Part shown: positions 48,646 to 61,299 of the stretch, in pieces
How the letters are laid out: each line of letters begins with the position of its first letter
Numbering within the stretch: the stretch's first letter is position 1
Assembly: GCA_963682055.1 (NCBI GenBank)
Contig: OY821744.1
Span: forward strand, 21,924,967-21,988,966
DNA: 64,000 nt
DNA from: Primula veris
Taxonomy: Eukaryota; Streptophyta; Magnoliopsida; Ericales; Primulaceae
Direction: 5' to 3'
The notes under the pieces: generated by a model
The model's input: only the letters and a program-made list of their open reading frames with translations
Database searches by the model: none
Told to the model about the DNA's origin: nothing
Position numbers and translations under genes: made by a program

Positions 48646-49288
48646 ATGGCAGCCCTACTGTCGGTACTGGTATTATCCTACCTGTGCTTTGACGATATCC
48701 GTGCTCAGGCACCGGCAACATCACCTTCAAGTCTTTCCACCGTCACAATCCCACCAGCTACCGCCACATCACCACCACCAATAATCCCACCGCCACCACT
48801 AACGCCTAATTCAAGTCCTTCAGTTCCACCCATTTTTCCACCACCGCCACTTGCACCACCACCGGTTCCCATACCGCCAGCACCTGCGCCAAGTACTTTG
48901 TCACCGTCCCTGTCATCAATTATAGTGCCAACTGTTCCCTCACCTGCACCGGCTCCTACAAAGCACAAAAGGAAAAGGAAACATAAGCATAAAAAGCATC
49001 ATGCACCTGCCCCAGTACCGACCTCTCCTAGTCCTCCAGCATCCCCAATGATTACAGACTCCGGATTAACGACTATAGCACCATCACCAACTCTTGATAT
49101 GGTAACAAGACTATTTAATGTACGCACATTTTACGCCCAAGTCGTAATGAAATTTAAACTTTTACTATTATTTTAATATCTTTTTTTTGTTACAGAATGG
49201 AGGAATTAAATTGCAGCTGCAGCATGAGTGTAAATATAGAATGTGGTCGAGTATAGGAGTTGCTTTCACCATTTTGTTCTTTGTGTAG
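48646..49288 (+). CDS. Lysine-rich arabinogalactan protein, GPI-anchored (AGP17/18/19 type)
   Basis: Two exons, 48646-49101 and 49196-49288, with a 94-bp GT-AG intron in phase 0, give 182 residues. Residues 1-25 are a signal peptide (hydrophobic ALLSVLVLSYLCF core). The middle is rich in Pro, Ala, Ser and Thr (SPPPIIPPPP and PAPAP repeats) that become hydroxyproline-rich, arabinogalactan-bearing segments. A Lys/His-rich block (KHKRKRKHKHKKHH, about 105-118) interrupts it, as in Arabidopsis AGP17, AGP18 and AGP19. Exon 2 ends with a hydrophobic tail (SSIGVAFTILFFV), the expected GPI-anchor signal. Reading through the intron would lose that signal, so the intron is required. AGPs act at the plasma membrane/cell wall. 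Confidence 0.88.
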
Positions 49289-49553
49289 AAGTGTTGGTGC
49301 ATTTTATTTTTTATTATTTCAAAGCATGTATCATCGTCGGTATCGGTGTTATCGAGAGGGTTTTGGCAAATAAGACTTTTTACCCGTTTGGGAAAAAGGG
49401 CAGGCAATATCGAGTGCATCAATATTTTGTATATATGAGTAGCGTATTAACAAAAGAATATCATTTCGGTATTAAGAAGGTCCAAAATTTTAACAATCAT
49501 TTAGGTATATGCGTATGTATACAGACATATACATTATTATATAGGTAATGTCT
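49289..49553 (+). other. 3' untranslated region of the AGP gene and spacer
   Basis: No further coding region. It runs up to the left target-like sequence GTAATGTCTG at 49545-49554 of the retroposon-like unit. Confidence 0.5.
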
Positions 49554-50557
49554 GTTTGGTCTCTCTCTAACCCAAGCCTCTCTTTTTAAACCTAAATCCC
49601 TTATTGCGCTGCCACCACCTGGGGCAGGAGGTTGCCGCCTCCCACCTCCGGCCGCACCTCCTGCCCTGGGCCTTTCCCCCGCCCATCTCACGACCTTGTC
49701 CTTTCTTTCTCTACTCGCCTCTCACCTCCGTCCCTCACTCCCGTCTCATCGCATCTCTGTCCCTCACGTCCGTCTGCTCTAATCTTCTCCATTGTTCTCA
49801 TCTCATCCCCTTCTCCCTCATCCTCTATTTCTTCTTTCGTTTTCTCCTCTCACCCTTTCCCTCTTCTTCGACCCTTATATCCTATTACCACATGCTTATA
49901 CATCCCATCTACTTCCAATTTCTTATACTTTTAGAATTTGATTGAGACCGAATCTTTGCCCTTATTGGTTATAATAGTTTTTCAATCGAAGTCTTGGCTA
50001 GCTTCGGTCGGTAGAGCCATTATGTGTTTTGTTTAGGATCGTGGAATGTTTATCAGCTTTCGACCTTGTAGGCCTGAGCAGATCGAGTTAATCAGTGTGT
50101 TGGCACCTCGATTGCGACTTCAGGCCAGACTTTGTCGGTTTCTTTTTGAGCTCCCACTGCCTGAGTAGACTCGTGGTCTGGTATGTCGTCTGTCTCTTAG
50201 GCATTCACGTCAGTTTGTAGATCTTGTTTATTTCGAGTAGGGCCGTTTTGTCTATGTATCAGATCCGTTTCATTTAGTTTGTTATACACATTATGATGTC
50301 TCTTGGTTTTTGAGTATTGACAGAGCTTGCCCTGCTTTGTCGGATGAGTTGGTTAGATTGGATTATTTGAGTGTTGAGTTGCTGCCTTTTTTTGGTACCT
50401 ACATCAGTGTTGGTTTGTTTTAGATCGGCTTTATTGTGTGCTGGCACCCCGATGGTGTTTTATTTGAGAAAATATGTGTTGGTTATCGTAGGGTCTTCTT
50501 ATGCCTCTTTGGTCTACATCGTGCCTCTTCGATTTGCGTGCTTGGCAATATTTCTTG

Positions 50558-50799
50558 TGGAAAACATGATTTAAACATTTTACACATGTTCATTTAGTTA
50601 TTTTAGAAAATAGGTGTTACAGCATATATTTACAGAATTATGTCAATCACGAGAATTATGGAATCTGATATAAAGCTAGTATAATTAACTCCTATTCTGG
50701 AGCTAGCCATTTGTATATAAACCACATATGTATGTACTGTATAATCATCATCAAATAATAATGCTCTTAAGTATTCTTCTTCATACTTGCTTTCCTACA
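50558..50799 (+). repeat. Copia 5' LTR
   Basis: 242 bp from TGGAAAACATGATTTAAACA to GCTTTCCTACA, nearly the same as 55561-55803. It has a TATATAAACC promoter-like motif near 50714. Confidence 0.93.
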
Positions 50800-50811
50800 T
50801 GGTATCAGGGC
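50800..50811 (+). other. Copia primer-binding site
   Basis: TGGTATCAGGGC directly after the 5' LTR matches the complement of the initiator tRNA-Met 3' end (usual TGGTATCAGAGC) with one difference. Confidence 0.9.
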
Positions 50812-51051
50812 TATAGGTTCTTTTCTAGATTTTTTTTTTCCAACGGCCTTCATTGATGTTTCATTTTCTTTCAGCCTTTATCGCTGTTCTGCTTTATTTC
50901 AGCCTTCATTGCTGCATATATATATATATATACATTTATATATTTTTCTCTCAGTGTTTCGTCTCGACGACGAGCACATTTTTTTTTCTCGTGCCGACCT
51001 TCATTGTTGGTGATTCTGTCAACCTTTATTGCTGAAACTGAGATTTGAAGA

Positions 51052-54000
51052 ATGACAAAATCTACGGAGACAAATGTGGTAAGCGCTGGAACGCAATTAG
51101 AGGAAATTGTTCGACCCCAACAAGCCGGAGAGTTACATAATATCCAGGGCTCATATAGACTGGATGGAAAAAACTTTCTGAAATGGTCCCAGCTTATTCG
51201 GACCACACTTGAAGGAAAAGGGAAAATGAGTCATCTCAACGGTACAAGGCCGAAATCAGGCGATCCTCGATTTGAAGCATGGGATGAAGAAGATGCGATG
51301 ATTATGGCATGGTTTTGGAATTCGATGATTCCTGATATTAGTGATACTTGCATGTTTTTGAGTACTGCAAAAGATATTTGGGATGCTATCCAACATATTT
51401 ATTCTAAAGTCAAAGATGCAGTTAAAGTATATGATGTGAAGGTGAAAACTCTTGCTGCCAAACAAGGCAATAAGTCTGTTACCGAATACGCCAACTAACT
51501 GAAATCCCTGTGGCAAGAATTTGACCAGTATAGGTTAATAAAAATGAAGTGCTCCGAAGACGCTGCTGTTTTGAAAAAGTTCATCGAGCAAGATCGAATT
51601 TATGATTTTCTTGTTGGACTCAACATGGAACTTGACCAAGTGAGAATTCAAATACTGGGCAAGTAAGAACTCCCTTGCTTCAATGAAGTGGAGGCGTTGG
51701 TTCGTAGCGAGGAAAGCAGAAGAGGAGTTATGCTCAAACCACAGAGTTTGGAAAGTTCTGCTATGCTGGCAAATGATAACAAGAACTCAGTAATAAAGGC
51801 GGAACACGCGATGATTGTTGAGAGAACCGATCAACTGAGAAGTCACAACCACGACAACAAGGATTACTTGTATTGCACTTTTTGTAAGAAAACACGCCAT
51901 ACTAAAGAGCGATGTTGGAAACTCCACGACAAACCTCCAAGTCGAGAATGGGGACAGAAAGGGGGGCATACAAGGAACAATGGCATGGCACATTTAGTTG
52001 CAATTAATCAAAGCAATGCACCTATAGTTGGGCAGGTTAAGTCTGAATCATGAAGAGGAAAAGAAGTTGAGGTCTTTCATAGGCAGTCTTGACAACAAAT
52101 CTTCAGGTACTTGTTCATTGGCATATGCGGGTGAGTTTCCCATCTCATTTGGATTAAGTATCTCGGGCAAAGTACTTCCTGACTCTTGGATCTTAGATTC
52201 GGGAGCTACTAACCATATGACCCAATCATCAAACCGTTTTTGCACATATTCGCCATGCCCGAGCAGTAGAAAAATAGCCACTGTTGATGGTTCTGTGACT
52301 ACTGTAGCGGGTGTGGGGGATATTAAACTAAGCCCGTCAATTGTTCTGAAAAATGTTCTCCATGTTCCTAAACTATCTGTTAATCTATTTTCTATTCAAA
52401 AGTTTACTCGAGATTTATTTTGTAATGTGGTGTTTTATGATAATCATTGTGTATTTCGGGAAAAGGATTCGGGGAAGAGGATTGGACATGCTAGAGAACG
52501 GGATGGCCTCTACTTCCTCGAAACACTTGGCAGTTTAAGCATCATTAAAAACACTTTATCTCATTCTTTTGCTTCTGAATGTCTTTCGTCTAATAAAGAA
52601 AAAGTTTGGCTTCACCATCGTCGACTTGGACATCCATCTTTTAGAACTATTCAAATTTTGTTTCCTTCTCTATTCAAAGATTTAAAATTCGAGAATTTTC
52701 ATTGTGACGTGTGTGAATTTGGTAAATAGAAACGTGTTCCATTTCCTATTAGTAATAAAAAAAAGTTCAGTTCCTTTTTACCTTCTTCATAGTGATATTT
52801 GGGGTCCTAGTAATCCTAATGTTTCTGCAGCGCGATGATTTGTGTAATTTATTGATGATTGTACTAGTGTAACTTGGATTTTTCTGCTTAAAAACAAATA
52901 TGATGTTAGTAATGTTCTACCAAATTTTTACTCTATGGTCAAAAACCAATTTGGAATTAAAATCAAAAGGTTTCGATCTGATAATGCTAGAGATTATTTT
53001 AATCAGGTCTTGACTCATTTTTTTTCAAAAATAAGGTATAGTACACGAGTCGTCTTGTGTAAATACCCCACAACAAAATGGGGTAGCAGAAAGAAAAAAT
53101 CGTCATATTCTTGAGTCAGCTTGAGCTTTTATGTTCCAAAATAGTGTACCGAAACAATTTTGTGGAGAAGCAGGGCTTATAGCTATACATCATATAAATC
53201 GTTTGCCTTCTAGAATTATAGGTTTCAAAAGTCCGATGGAAATAGTATCTTCTTTTTATCCGGATCTAAAAATATCAAATGAACTTGTCCCTAGAATATT
53301 CGAATGCATCTCTTTTGTGCATGTGCATAGTCAAAATAGGGAAAAGTTGGATCCATGGGCTTTAAAATGTGTCTTTGTGGGCTACTCTTCAACTCAAAAA
53401 GGTATACGTGTTATCATTCTCCATCCAAATTTTTTTTTGTTTCAATTGATATTACTTTTAATGAAAAAAAGTCTTATTTCTTAACACCTCATCTTCAGGG
53501 GGAGAATTCTGTAAATGAAGATAAGGGTCGAGATTTTTTTCTTGATTTACCGTCGTCCTCCTCATTTCCATCCTCAAACTCTAATCCCAAATTAACCAGC
53601 CTCGAAGTCGTTTTCATTTCCAAGCCCAAGTATCCAACCAGTTTCCTCTCCTTCATTGACATGTCATGTGCAAGAAAACACTTCAGAAAATAATAATTAT
53701 TTAAAATGTCAAACTTCAGCTCCCGATGATGTGGGATATGCCAAAGTGTATTCAAGGAAGAAGAAAGTTATTCCCGACTCTGTGCAGGCCCATGAGTTCA
53801 ATCCGAATCTTGAAAATGAGGTACCAATTGACAAACCTTTGTTACAACCTGAGATTGAATCATTTGTTAGTAGTGATGACCATGTCATTTACACTAACGA
53901 ACAAAGTATTCCCATTTCCCAAAGAAAAGGAACTAGAGAATGCACAAAAATCGGCCTTTGTATCCTCTTTCACATTTTATGTCATTCAATTTTTTTTCAA

Positions 54001-55553
54001 AATCTCATAAAACCTTTCTTATTAGCCTAAATACAATTTATATCCCTCGTACTTTATCCGAAGATTTATCAAATGAGAAATGGAAACAAGCCATGAATAT
54101 AGAAATGGAAGCATTGGAGAAAAATAAGACTTGGGAATTGGTTAAGTTGCCAATAGAAAAAAATGCAGTGGATTGTAGATGGGTTTATATAGTAAAATAT
54201 AGAGCGGATGAATCAATTGAGAGATATAAAGTGAGATTAGTTGCCAATGGTTATACACAAACCTACGGGATCGATTACTTGGAGACTTTTGCACCGGTTG
54301 TAAAAATGAATACGGTCAGAATCTTGTTATCTTTAGCAGCTAACTTTGGTTGGGACTTGCAACAGTTCGATGTCAAGAATGCATTTTTGCATTGAGAACT
54401 AGAGGAAGAAATTTATATGGAAGTTCCACCAGGGTATGGGAATAAACTTGCCACTCATACTGTGTGTAAGTTAAAAAAAGCCTTATATGGTCTAAAACAG
54501 TCTCCACGAGCATGTTTTGGGCGATTTGTGAGAGTTATGATAACAATGAATTATAGACAAAGTCAGGGAGATCACACCTTGTTTATTAAGCATTCTCCTT
54601 CAGGGGGAGTCATGGCTCTATTAGTGTACGTTGATGATATTGTAGTGACTGGAAATGATGATAATGAGAGAGAGTCTATAGGTAAATGCTTGCAAGTTAG
54701 CGAGATTGAAATATTTTCTTGGAATTGAAGTGGCTCATTCTAGTCATGGTATATTTATCTCTCAATAAAAATATGTTACCGATATTTTAAAAGCAACATG
54801 CAAGCTAGCTTGCAAGCCTGTAAGCACTCCGATAGATCCTAATCATCGACTAGGAGATGCTGAAGATGATGCTCCAGCTAATAGAGAAATGTACCAACGC
54901 TTGGTGGGAAAAATCATTTATTTGTCTCATACACGACCAGACATAGCCTATGCTGTGAGTGTGATTAGTCAATTTATGTACAATCCAAAGGTGGTTCATA
55001 TGCATGCAGCTAACCGAGTATTGCAATATCTTAAAGGCATACCAGCAAAAAAGGAATTTGGTTCAAAAGAAGTGGGGATTTATTACTCGATGCATATATA
55101 GATGCAAACTATGCTGGTTCGGTTGTAGACATGATGTCAACTTCAGGCTATTGTACCTTTCTTGGTGGGAATCTCGTAACATGGAGAAGTAAGAAGCAAA
55201 GCGTGGTAGCACGGTCTAGTGCAGAAGCAGAATTTTGCGCAATGGCTCAGGGTGTGTGTGAGCTGCTTTGGCTGAGGATAATTTTAAGCAACTTGATGGT
55301 CCAACGATATTGTACTATGACAACAAGTCAGCAATCAGCATATCACACAATCCCATACAACATGATCGAACAAAACACATCGAGATTGACAGACACTTCA
55401 TTAAAGAAAAAGTTAAATAGCGGTTTGATATGTACACCTTATGTGTCTACACACGAGCAACTCGTAGATGTGCTTACCAAGGGTTTAAGCAGTCCATTGT
55501 TTCATAATTCAATTTCCAAGCTGGGAATGGAAAATACATATTCGTCAGCTTGA
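51052..55553 (+). pseudogene. Copia gag-pol polyprotein, multiply broken
   Basis: In order: gag with an N-terminal YRLDGKNFLKWSQ-like block (51140-51190) and a zinc knuckle C-x2-C-x4-H-x4-C (near 51875-51915), protease active site DSGAT (near 52195), a GAG-pre-integrase region with a zinc-binding H-H...C-C (near 52610-52720), integrase (52730-53490, badly decayed), reverse transcriptase with YVDD (near 54630), and RNase H (near 55190-55550). In-frame stops are at 51496-51498, 51664-51666, 52051-52053 and 54393-54395, and a frameshift lies near 52030-52050. The element cannot make its own proteins. Confidence 0.93.
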
Positions 55554-55560
55554 GGGGGAG
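55552..55560 (+). other. Copia polypurine tract
   Basis: GAGGGGGAG immediately before the 3' LTR, where plus-strand DNA synthesis would start. Confidence 0.85.
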
Positions 55561-55803
55561 TGGAAAACATGATTTAAACATTTTACACATGTTCATTTAG
55601 TTATTTTAAGAAATAGGTGTGACAGCATATATTCACGGAATTATGTCAATCACAGGAATTATGGAATCTGATATAAAGCTAGCATAATTAACTCCTATTT
55701 TGGAGCTAGCCATTTGTATATAAACCACATATGTATGTGATGTATAATTATCATCAAATAATAATACTCTTCAAGTATTCTTATTCATACTTGCTTTTCT
55801 ACA
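55561..55803 (+). repeat. Copia 3' LTR
   Basis: 243 bp, matching the 5' LTR with scattered substitutions. Confidence 0.93.
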
Positions 55804-56059
55804 TTTCCGTACTTGTTCCTTTTAATAGTTGAGATTGTCATTTTGGCGTATTTTAAAATATTTGCATGGTTTGTTTGATTAGGGGTGTTTTATGAGTTAT
55901 AGGACTTCTTGGCACCATTTGTGGTTTTGTATTATTTTATTTTTCTTAGCCTCCTGGAGTCGATTTCAGAGACGCCGTACTCTGTATCTCCGTCCGTTAT
56001 TTTAATAATAATGAGCATGTTCCGTTAAAAAAAAATAAAAAAAAATAAAGTTATGTCTG

Positions 56060-57880
56060 TATATATACATATTACCTAAAATATCGTTAAATTTTTAAAG
56101 TTTTGTACCTTCTTAATACCAAAATGATATTCTTTTGTTAAAATGGTAACTCACGTATGAAATTTGAGGTTTTAAAGATTTTTACTTCTTATAAAACATG
56201 TCATACATCATTTTTATTTAATTACCACATACAATAATCTTTAATAAAATTAAATCTAACTTGTTTTTTTAGATCTTAACAAACAAACGGTCTTGTGTTC
56301 ATGTTATATTTTTTACTTAACGAACACAAACCGAGCTAATTTTCAAAAAAAAAAAACACAAACCGAGCTATTAATGAACCGAACATGATATATCTATATA
56401 CGATTTGATTCGTTTATAGCCTTAACCTAGAGGGGATAATAAGTTTTAGATGTTTGAAAACCGAACGACACAATTTTTTATGCTGGGTTTGGTTTTTGTA
56501 CGAAGTGGCAGAGTCCGAATTTTTTATCCCATTTCCTATTTTACCCAAAATATATGTTTAAAATTTTTGAAAAAAATTATACAATTACAATTAGGCATGT
56601 ATCAATACATTTCAATAATTATTTTTAAAAAAAAATCACACGCAACTTATTTTAAAATAAATGAAAATTTATTGTAAAATAACAATAAATCTTAAAAAAA
56701 TCGTCTACTGCAATGTTATAAAATTTGCATATAATAAATTATAAAATCTTACAATCCTCATAAACAAGTTCGTTTAAAATTTAATTTTAAACGAAAAGAG
56801 GACACGAAATGGGCAGAGAATATGAGGTAGAAAATCCGGACTATGTACGACAATCTAAATAATTTATACCCTAAACCAAAATTAATTTAAAATCTAGTAC
56901 CATTGGCTAACATTTGACCAAACACGTTTGTTGAACATAAATTTGACCAACACCATTGATTGATGCCGTTGATCGGCAATATTTATTGACGGTAACTAAC
57001 GTTAACCATTGTTGACCGAAAAATAAATGCAATTTTAAAAAAAAAAAAATAGAAGAAAATTACTAAAACATAAGTAGACAATCATTAGAAAAGCATAATT
57101 TTTTTTTCAAAATATACATAAAAACGAGAAAAGCGCAAAAATTCAAGAAAATACCAAGAAGTCAAAAGAAAAACTAAAAAATGTAAGAAAAACGTCAAAA
57201 AACACTAAAAAATTCAAAAAATAAATAAATGGAAAATCACAAAGGAAAAACAATTTAATGGGCATATACAACACAAAACAGTCTCTAATGAACAATAATG
57301 GAAAACCTAGAAAGAATAAGGAGTGTGATTTTAAGAGTTTAATTAAGGAAAATACATAACAACTCATGAAAATAGTCTGATGGATAGATACAAAATGCAA
57401 AAAACAAAAAGGGTCTAAACAATCTAATGAACACACACATACAAAATTGAATGAAAATAAGTAACGGGTTAGAAGATTATTTTGGATTATTTTGAACTGG
57501 TGAAGACGTGAAGTAGAGACCAGTTCTTGCAGCGTGCCTCTGCTAAATGCTTATTTTGTATTATCTGGAGGGTAATGTTTTATTTTTGGCACACAGATAT
57601 GTAAGAATGTGAAACAGTGAATAGTTTTGCACGCAAAAACAATAATGAAGAGTTTTTCGTGCAGAACTCGTAATTTTTTCATGCATTCTTATGTCCGACC
57701 ATGACTTCCTCTCTTCTTTCATTTTTAATTTGTTTACAGTACTTTTCAAGTATGCTTTTTTGTTTCTTTGTTGTTTGTTTGCTCTTCATTGTTAACCTTA
57801 CAGTACTATATATTATGGACGGTGAACCATTTCTGCAACGATTTTCTCCAGAAACTGTGATATAGGGCCCACACGTTAAA
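56060..57880. other. Gene-free AT-rich DNA
   Basis: No supported gene. A/T runs and short direct repeats only (for example ACACAAACCGAGCTA twice near 56327 and 56358). The minus-strand frames 57143-57749 are AT-rich noise. Confidence 0.4.
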
Positions 57881-58368
57881 AATGCAGTTTCACTCCAACC
57901 ACCCGTTATCCCTTTTCATGGCACCGGAGATTACTCGATTCCATCTGATTCGAAGTTTGCAACTTTTGCAGATTAAAACTTGCCTTTTTCTATTTCCTTC
58001 TATATGTGACACAAAATCCGAAGTCTTCATTCGCAAAACCAAATCTCTTCAGTTACCTTTATTCTCCCCAAGGCAAATAGTTCAATGTTAATATATGCAA
58101 CTTTTTTTCTTGTGCAACAAGAATTTTGTAGACACACTGCAAAAGTTTGGAGCTAAAGCTAAATTATTTTAACATGAAGGAATAGCTCATAAATATATAT
58201 TTGCCCAGGTAATTGTTATTGGGTACTTGTTTGTAGACATATTTTCATTTCTTGAATGGATATTTGACTATGACACTGCGAACCTTCTGGCCTTTTTTAC
58301 CTTAGAAGTTGCAGCCAAATAAGCTAATATATATAATTTGAGTTTTTGTGGTATAACTTGTGCAGAAT

Positions 58369-58500
58369 CCAATGAGAGGTGAATTAGATGAAATGATTGA
58401 CGATTTAGTTGCTTACATACATGCCAGAGATTCGTAAGCCATCGCTAACGACGCAGTTGCTCCCCTGAGAAAAAGACTTGTATCTGAATTTATCTTGAAA
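58369..58500 (+). other. Possible coding remnant, unrecognised
   Basis: CAGAATCC then ATGAGAGGTGAATTAGATGA opens a peptide reading GELDEMIDDLVAYIHARDS, stops at TAA near 58436, then continues in frame as IANDAVAPLRKRLVSEF. The acidic, helix-like composition and a preceding TTGTGCAG (acceptor-like, near 58361) suggest an old exon. I recognise no family. Confidence 0.25.
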
Positions 58501-59229
58501 CTGGCGAGTCGTGTCACTCCATTTTAATTAGTTATAACTCCTCTAATTGAAAGTTGCCTAATTTTTGTGCTCCCGACGTAGTTGGTAGTGTTTTTTACCT
58601 CACAATAATGCGTAGGATTTGGGCCATGTTTAAAAGTTAATAGCAGGACCAGAAAGCTTTAAACAAAGTAATTAAATTTCTCAAATAGTAGAAGTTCGTA
58701 GGTTTCGTAAACTTAGGCTAACCGGCCTAAAATTACTACCGTTTTCAGGAATGAGGGGACTTAACTGATTTTAAACTCCATTTTTTAATATATATTCAAT
58801 AAACTCAATTTGTACGAAAAGGGTTTGAACCTTGGTAGTGAGCCGGATATATTGGGGTGCTAATTATTGTTACTTGTTTGGTTAAACAATTTTTTGAAAA
58901 TAATTGTTTTACTTCAGACGTATAATTGAGGTCAGCAGTGAAAACGAACAAGCCTAAAGGATCCAAACCTTTTTCTTGAATTTCAAAGGAAAACGCACTT
59001 AGTTTTGAGTTTTAATTATATTCCAAATTTGTACTCTGATATAACCAAAATCCTGTTGAATTTAAGCGGATCTTCCTAACTACTTGTATAAGTTACATAT
59101 GGTGCCAATTGTTTAACATTGATTTTATTCGAAAACATTTGGATGGTTAAGCAGTTACTAATAATTTGTAATGTACTTATATATGCAGTTCGATTTTAAA
59201 GGACGCAAGGATTTAAAAAAATAAATCCA
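58500..59229. other. Gene-free DNA
   Basis: No gene supported. AT-rich sequence with a TTTGAACCTTGGTAGTGAGC phrase near 58827 of unclear origin. Confidence 0.4.
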
Positions 59230-59461
59230 TTAGTTTCATAATAATGGTCCCTTTTGATCTTTTCTTCGTTACAAAATTTTAATTTTAATTTTTGTATTTC
59301 GATTCCTTCTATTTCCTGAATAATATTGAGATTTACTATTCGTAAATGGTCATATCATTATGATATTTTAAGGGTGTAACCGAAATATTCTTAACTCAAA
59401 TAACTTTTTTAAATATTAGTCAAAAGTCAACTAAGACCATATTTATGGGAGAGAGGGAGTA
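59230..59461. mobile_element. Degenerate MITE remnant, Stowaway-like end
   Basis: Left TAGTTTCATAATAATGGTCC pairs partly with a right end ACCATATTTATGGGAGAGAG then GGAGTA. The GGGAGTA end resembles the Stowaway type. The arms are eroded. Confidence 0.4.
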
Positions 59462-60708
59462 CTTTATCCAAATTGTTTGTATATTTGTTTTCGAATAGCA
59501 TACCAATTCATGGGGAAAAATTTGGTACAAAAATGGGTAAATTTATGATTTTTTGATAATGAAAGCAAACCTTGAAATTGGCATTTATCAAAAACAAAAC
59601 CATGTGACCAAGTTGACAATTAACCACACTTTTTGTCGGTTAGGATAATTTCCATAATATTAGCCCATCACCAGTCAATAAACAAAACAACAACTCAAAT
59701 CATTATAAAAATGTGCTCGTACAATACCCCACAATATAAATATGAAGTCAGTTTACAGATATATAGTGGATCATCAAGCTCACCAGCATTGATGATTTTT
59801 AACTCTCAACTACCCAAGTTAACTACATTTAAACATCTATGCCCTTCATATTTTGTGAGAGGTCATACATCAAACTGCGAAATAATTAATTTTATGTTTA
59901 CTCTTATTTGTTCATGGAGCACCTTTTAGGTAAGCTCCAAATTTTTGGTACAACATACTTACTACTAGGATATTACTTGATTAGTTGATCCGTGAACCTG
60001 ATTAGGTGAGATGATACAAATTCATAAGGATTTACAATTACTCGATGCTTATGCTTTCACGGTGTACGTACATCGGATATAACAATAAGGCAGAATTTGA
60101 AAATTTTAGGTATGATACGGGGTGGTTACGTCGATTGAAACACATTTTCAAGTTATAAATAACAATAAAATAACATAATCTACAAACTTAATGAACAATT
60201 TAGACTTTAGAACGTCCGTCTTCAATATAATTTTCATAATTATTATTTAAAGTAAATACAATTAAATTTGTACCCGTGATGTATCTAAGTCCTACCGAAG
60301 TGGTCGATGACAAAAAAAGAATTAATGGTACTTGAAATGCCGTATCCAATGTTCAAAATAACATAAATTTCCTATACTCACACCGAATATGTATACAAAT
60401 ATTGAAATAAACAAAACATATGAAATACTCATCTACTATTTAGCTCGCACGTGGGTGTGTATGACTTACATTGTTGCAATATCATGCTTTTAGGAAGACT
60501 CAACAAGGTTTCAACGACTCTTTTTAGTGGTAAAAGTAGGGATGAAGTTGGTAAAATAGCATGAGAATTTTCGTTATTACCATTACCCTACATTACTTTC
60601 GTGAAAGAATAATTTTTTTTACTATTACTATACCGCACCTCCGGTATACCTTACTTTCCACGTATGGTAATAGTATGGTCTGATACACTACCAATATTAA
60701 AAATTCCA

Positions 60709-60710
<2 letters not shown>
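59462..60710. other. Gene-free DNA
   Basis: No supported gene; the frame at 59633-59929 has no recognised domain. Between 60540 and 60700 a GGTAATA / TATTACC-rich stretch is partly self-complementary. Confidence 0.4.

Positions 60711-60770
<60 letters not shown>
60711..60770. repeat. (AT)n microsatellite
   Basis: An uninterrupted AT dinucleotide run of 60 bp. Confidence 0.95.
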
Positions 60771-60773
<3 letters not shown>

Positions 60774-60950
60774 TATTTCATCACATATGATAGAGTAACT
60801 TTAGACCCATCCTACCATCTGGTATTTCTTATGTGGTGTGGCAAATCAACCATTGGATGACATGTGGAGAAAATGTACCAAGTAAGTTAAAATTCAAAAG
60901 TATACAAAAAAAAAACATAAATAAACAAGTTTTCCAACCAACTAAGTTAC

Positions 60951-61250
60951 GTAATTATCATCTCATATACATGATATATTTTATCAATTTTGTCTTTCAA
61001 ATATTAATATTAGTATAAGTAAAAAGCTACATGTTAGACATTAATTGTGCCACAGTATATTTTATATATCATGATATTATAAAAATAAATTGGTTTAGTA
61101 TTAATTGTATTATATCTTGTAACATATGATGCATTAAATATAATTTATTTAATTAATATTAATTAATTAAAATATACTGTGGCACAATTAATGTCTAACA
61201 TGTAGCTTTTTACTCCCAAAAATATATCATGTATATGGGATGATAATTAC
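60951..61250. mobile_element. Inverted-repeat (MITE-like) element, 300 bp
   Basis: Left outer arm GTAATTATCATCTCATATAC and right GTATATGGGATGATAATTAC are near-perfect reverse complements, as are inner arms AAAAAGCTACATGTTAGACA (61021) and TGTCTAACATGTAGCTTTTT (61192-61211), continuing into ATTAATTGTGCCACAGTATA. The right inner-to-outer spacer is short, the left one is longer (about 36 bp extra). No TSD could be fixed. Confidence 0.82.
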
Positions 61251-61299
61251 TCCCAAAAACATGTCATGAAAAAAAACCCATTAAAAGATAAGAGCGTTC

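Larger units (their letters stand above)
50558..55803 (+). mobile_element. Ty1/copia retrotransposon, complete but decayed
   Basis: 5,246 bp: 5' LTR, primer-binding site, gag-pol reading region, polypurine tract, 3' LTR. The LTRs begin TGGAAAACAT, end CTACA and are about 242-243 bp, with around a dozen differences between them, so the insertion is not recent. No matching 5-bp target duplication is evident (TCTTG left, TTTCC right). Integrase comes before reverse transcriptase, the copia order. Confidence 0.93.
49555..56049 (+). mobile_element. Poly(A)-tailed retroposon-like unit split by a copia element
   Basis: After removing the copia element (50558-55803), 49555-50557 joins 55804-56049 into one unit of about 1.25 kb. 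It ends in GAGCATGTTCCG and an A-rich tail (about 56026-56049). GTAATGTCTG (49545-49554) and GTTATGTCTG (56050-56059) may be a 10-bp target duplication with one mismatch. A poly(A) end plus such a duplication suggests a non-LTR retroposon or processed RNA. I see no reverse transcriptase and no clear ORF, so it is nonautonomous or a truncated LINE. Confidence 0.55.

Noticed and set aside
49497..49934. Gene in the GC-rich start of the retroposon-like unit
   Set aside because: Several overlapping frames are Ser/Pro/Arg-rich shadows of low-complexity pyrimidine sequence, with no start context or domain.
53131..53755. Separate open frames in the copia integrase region as genes
   Set aside because: They are pieces of the same broken polyprotein, split by stops and frameshifts.
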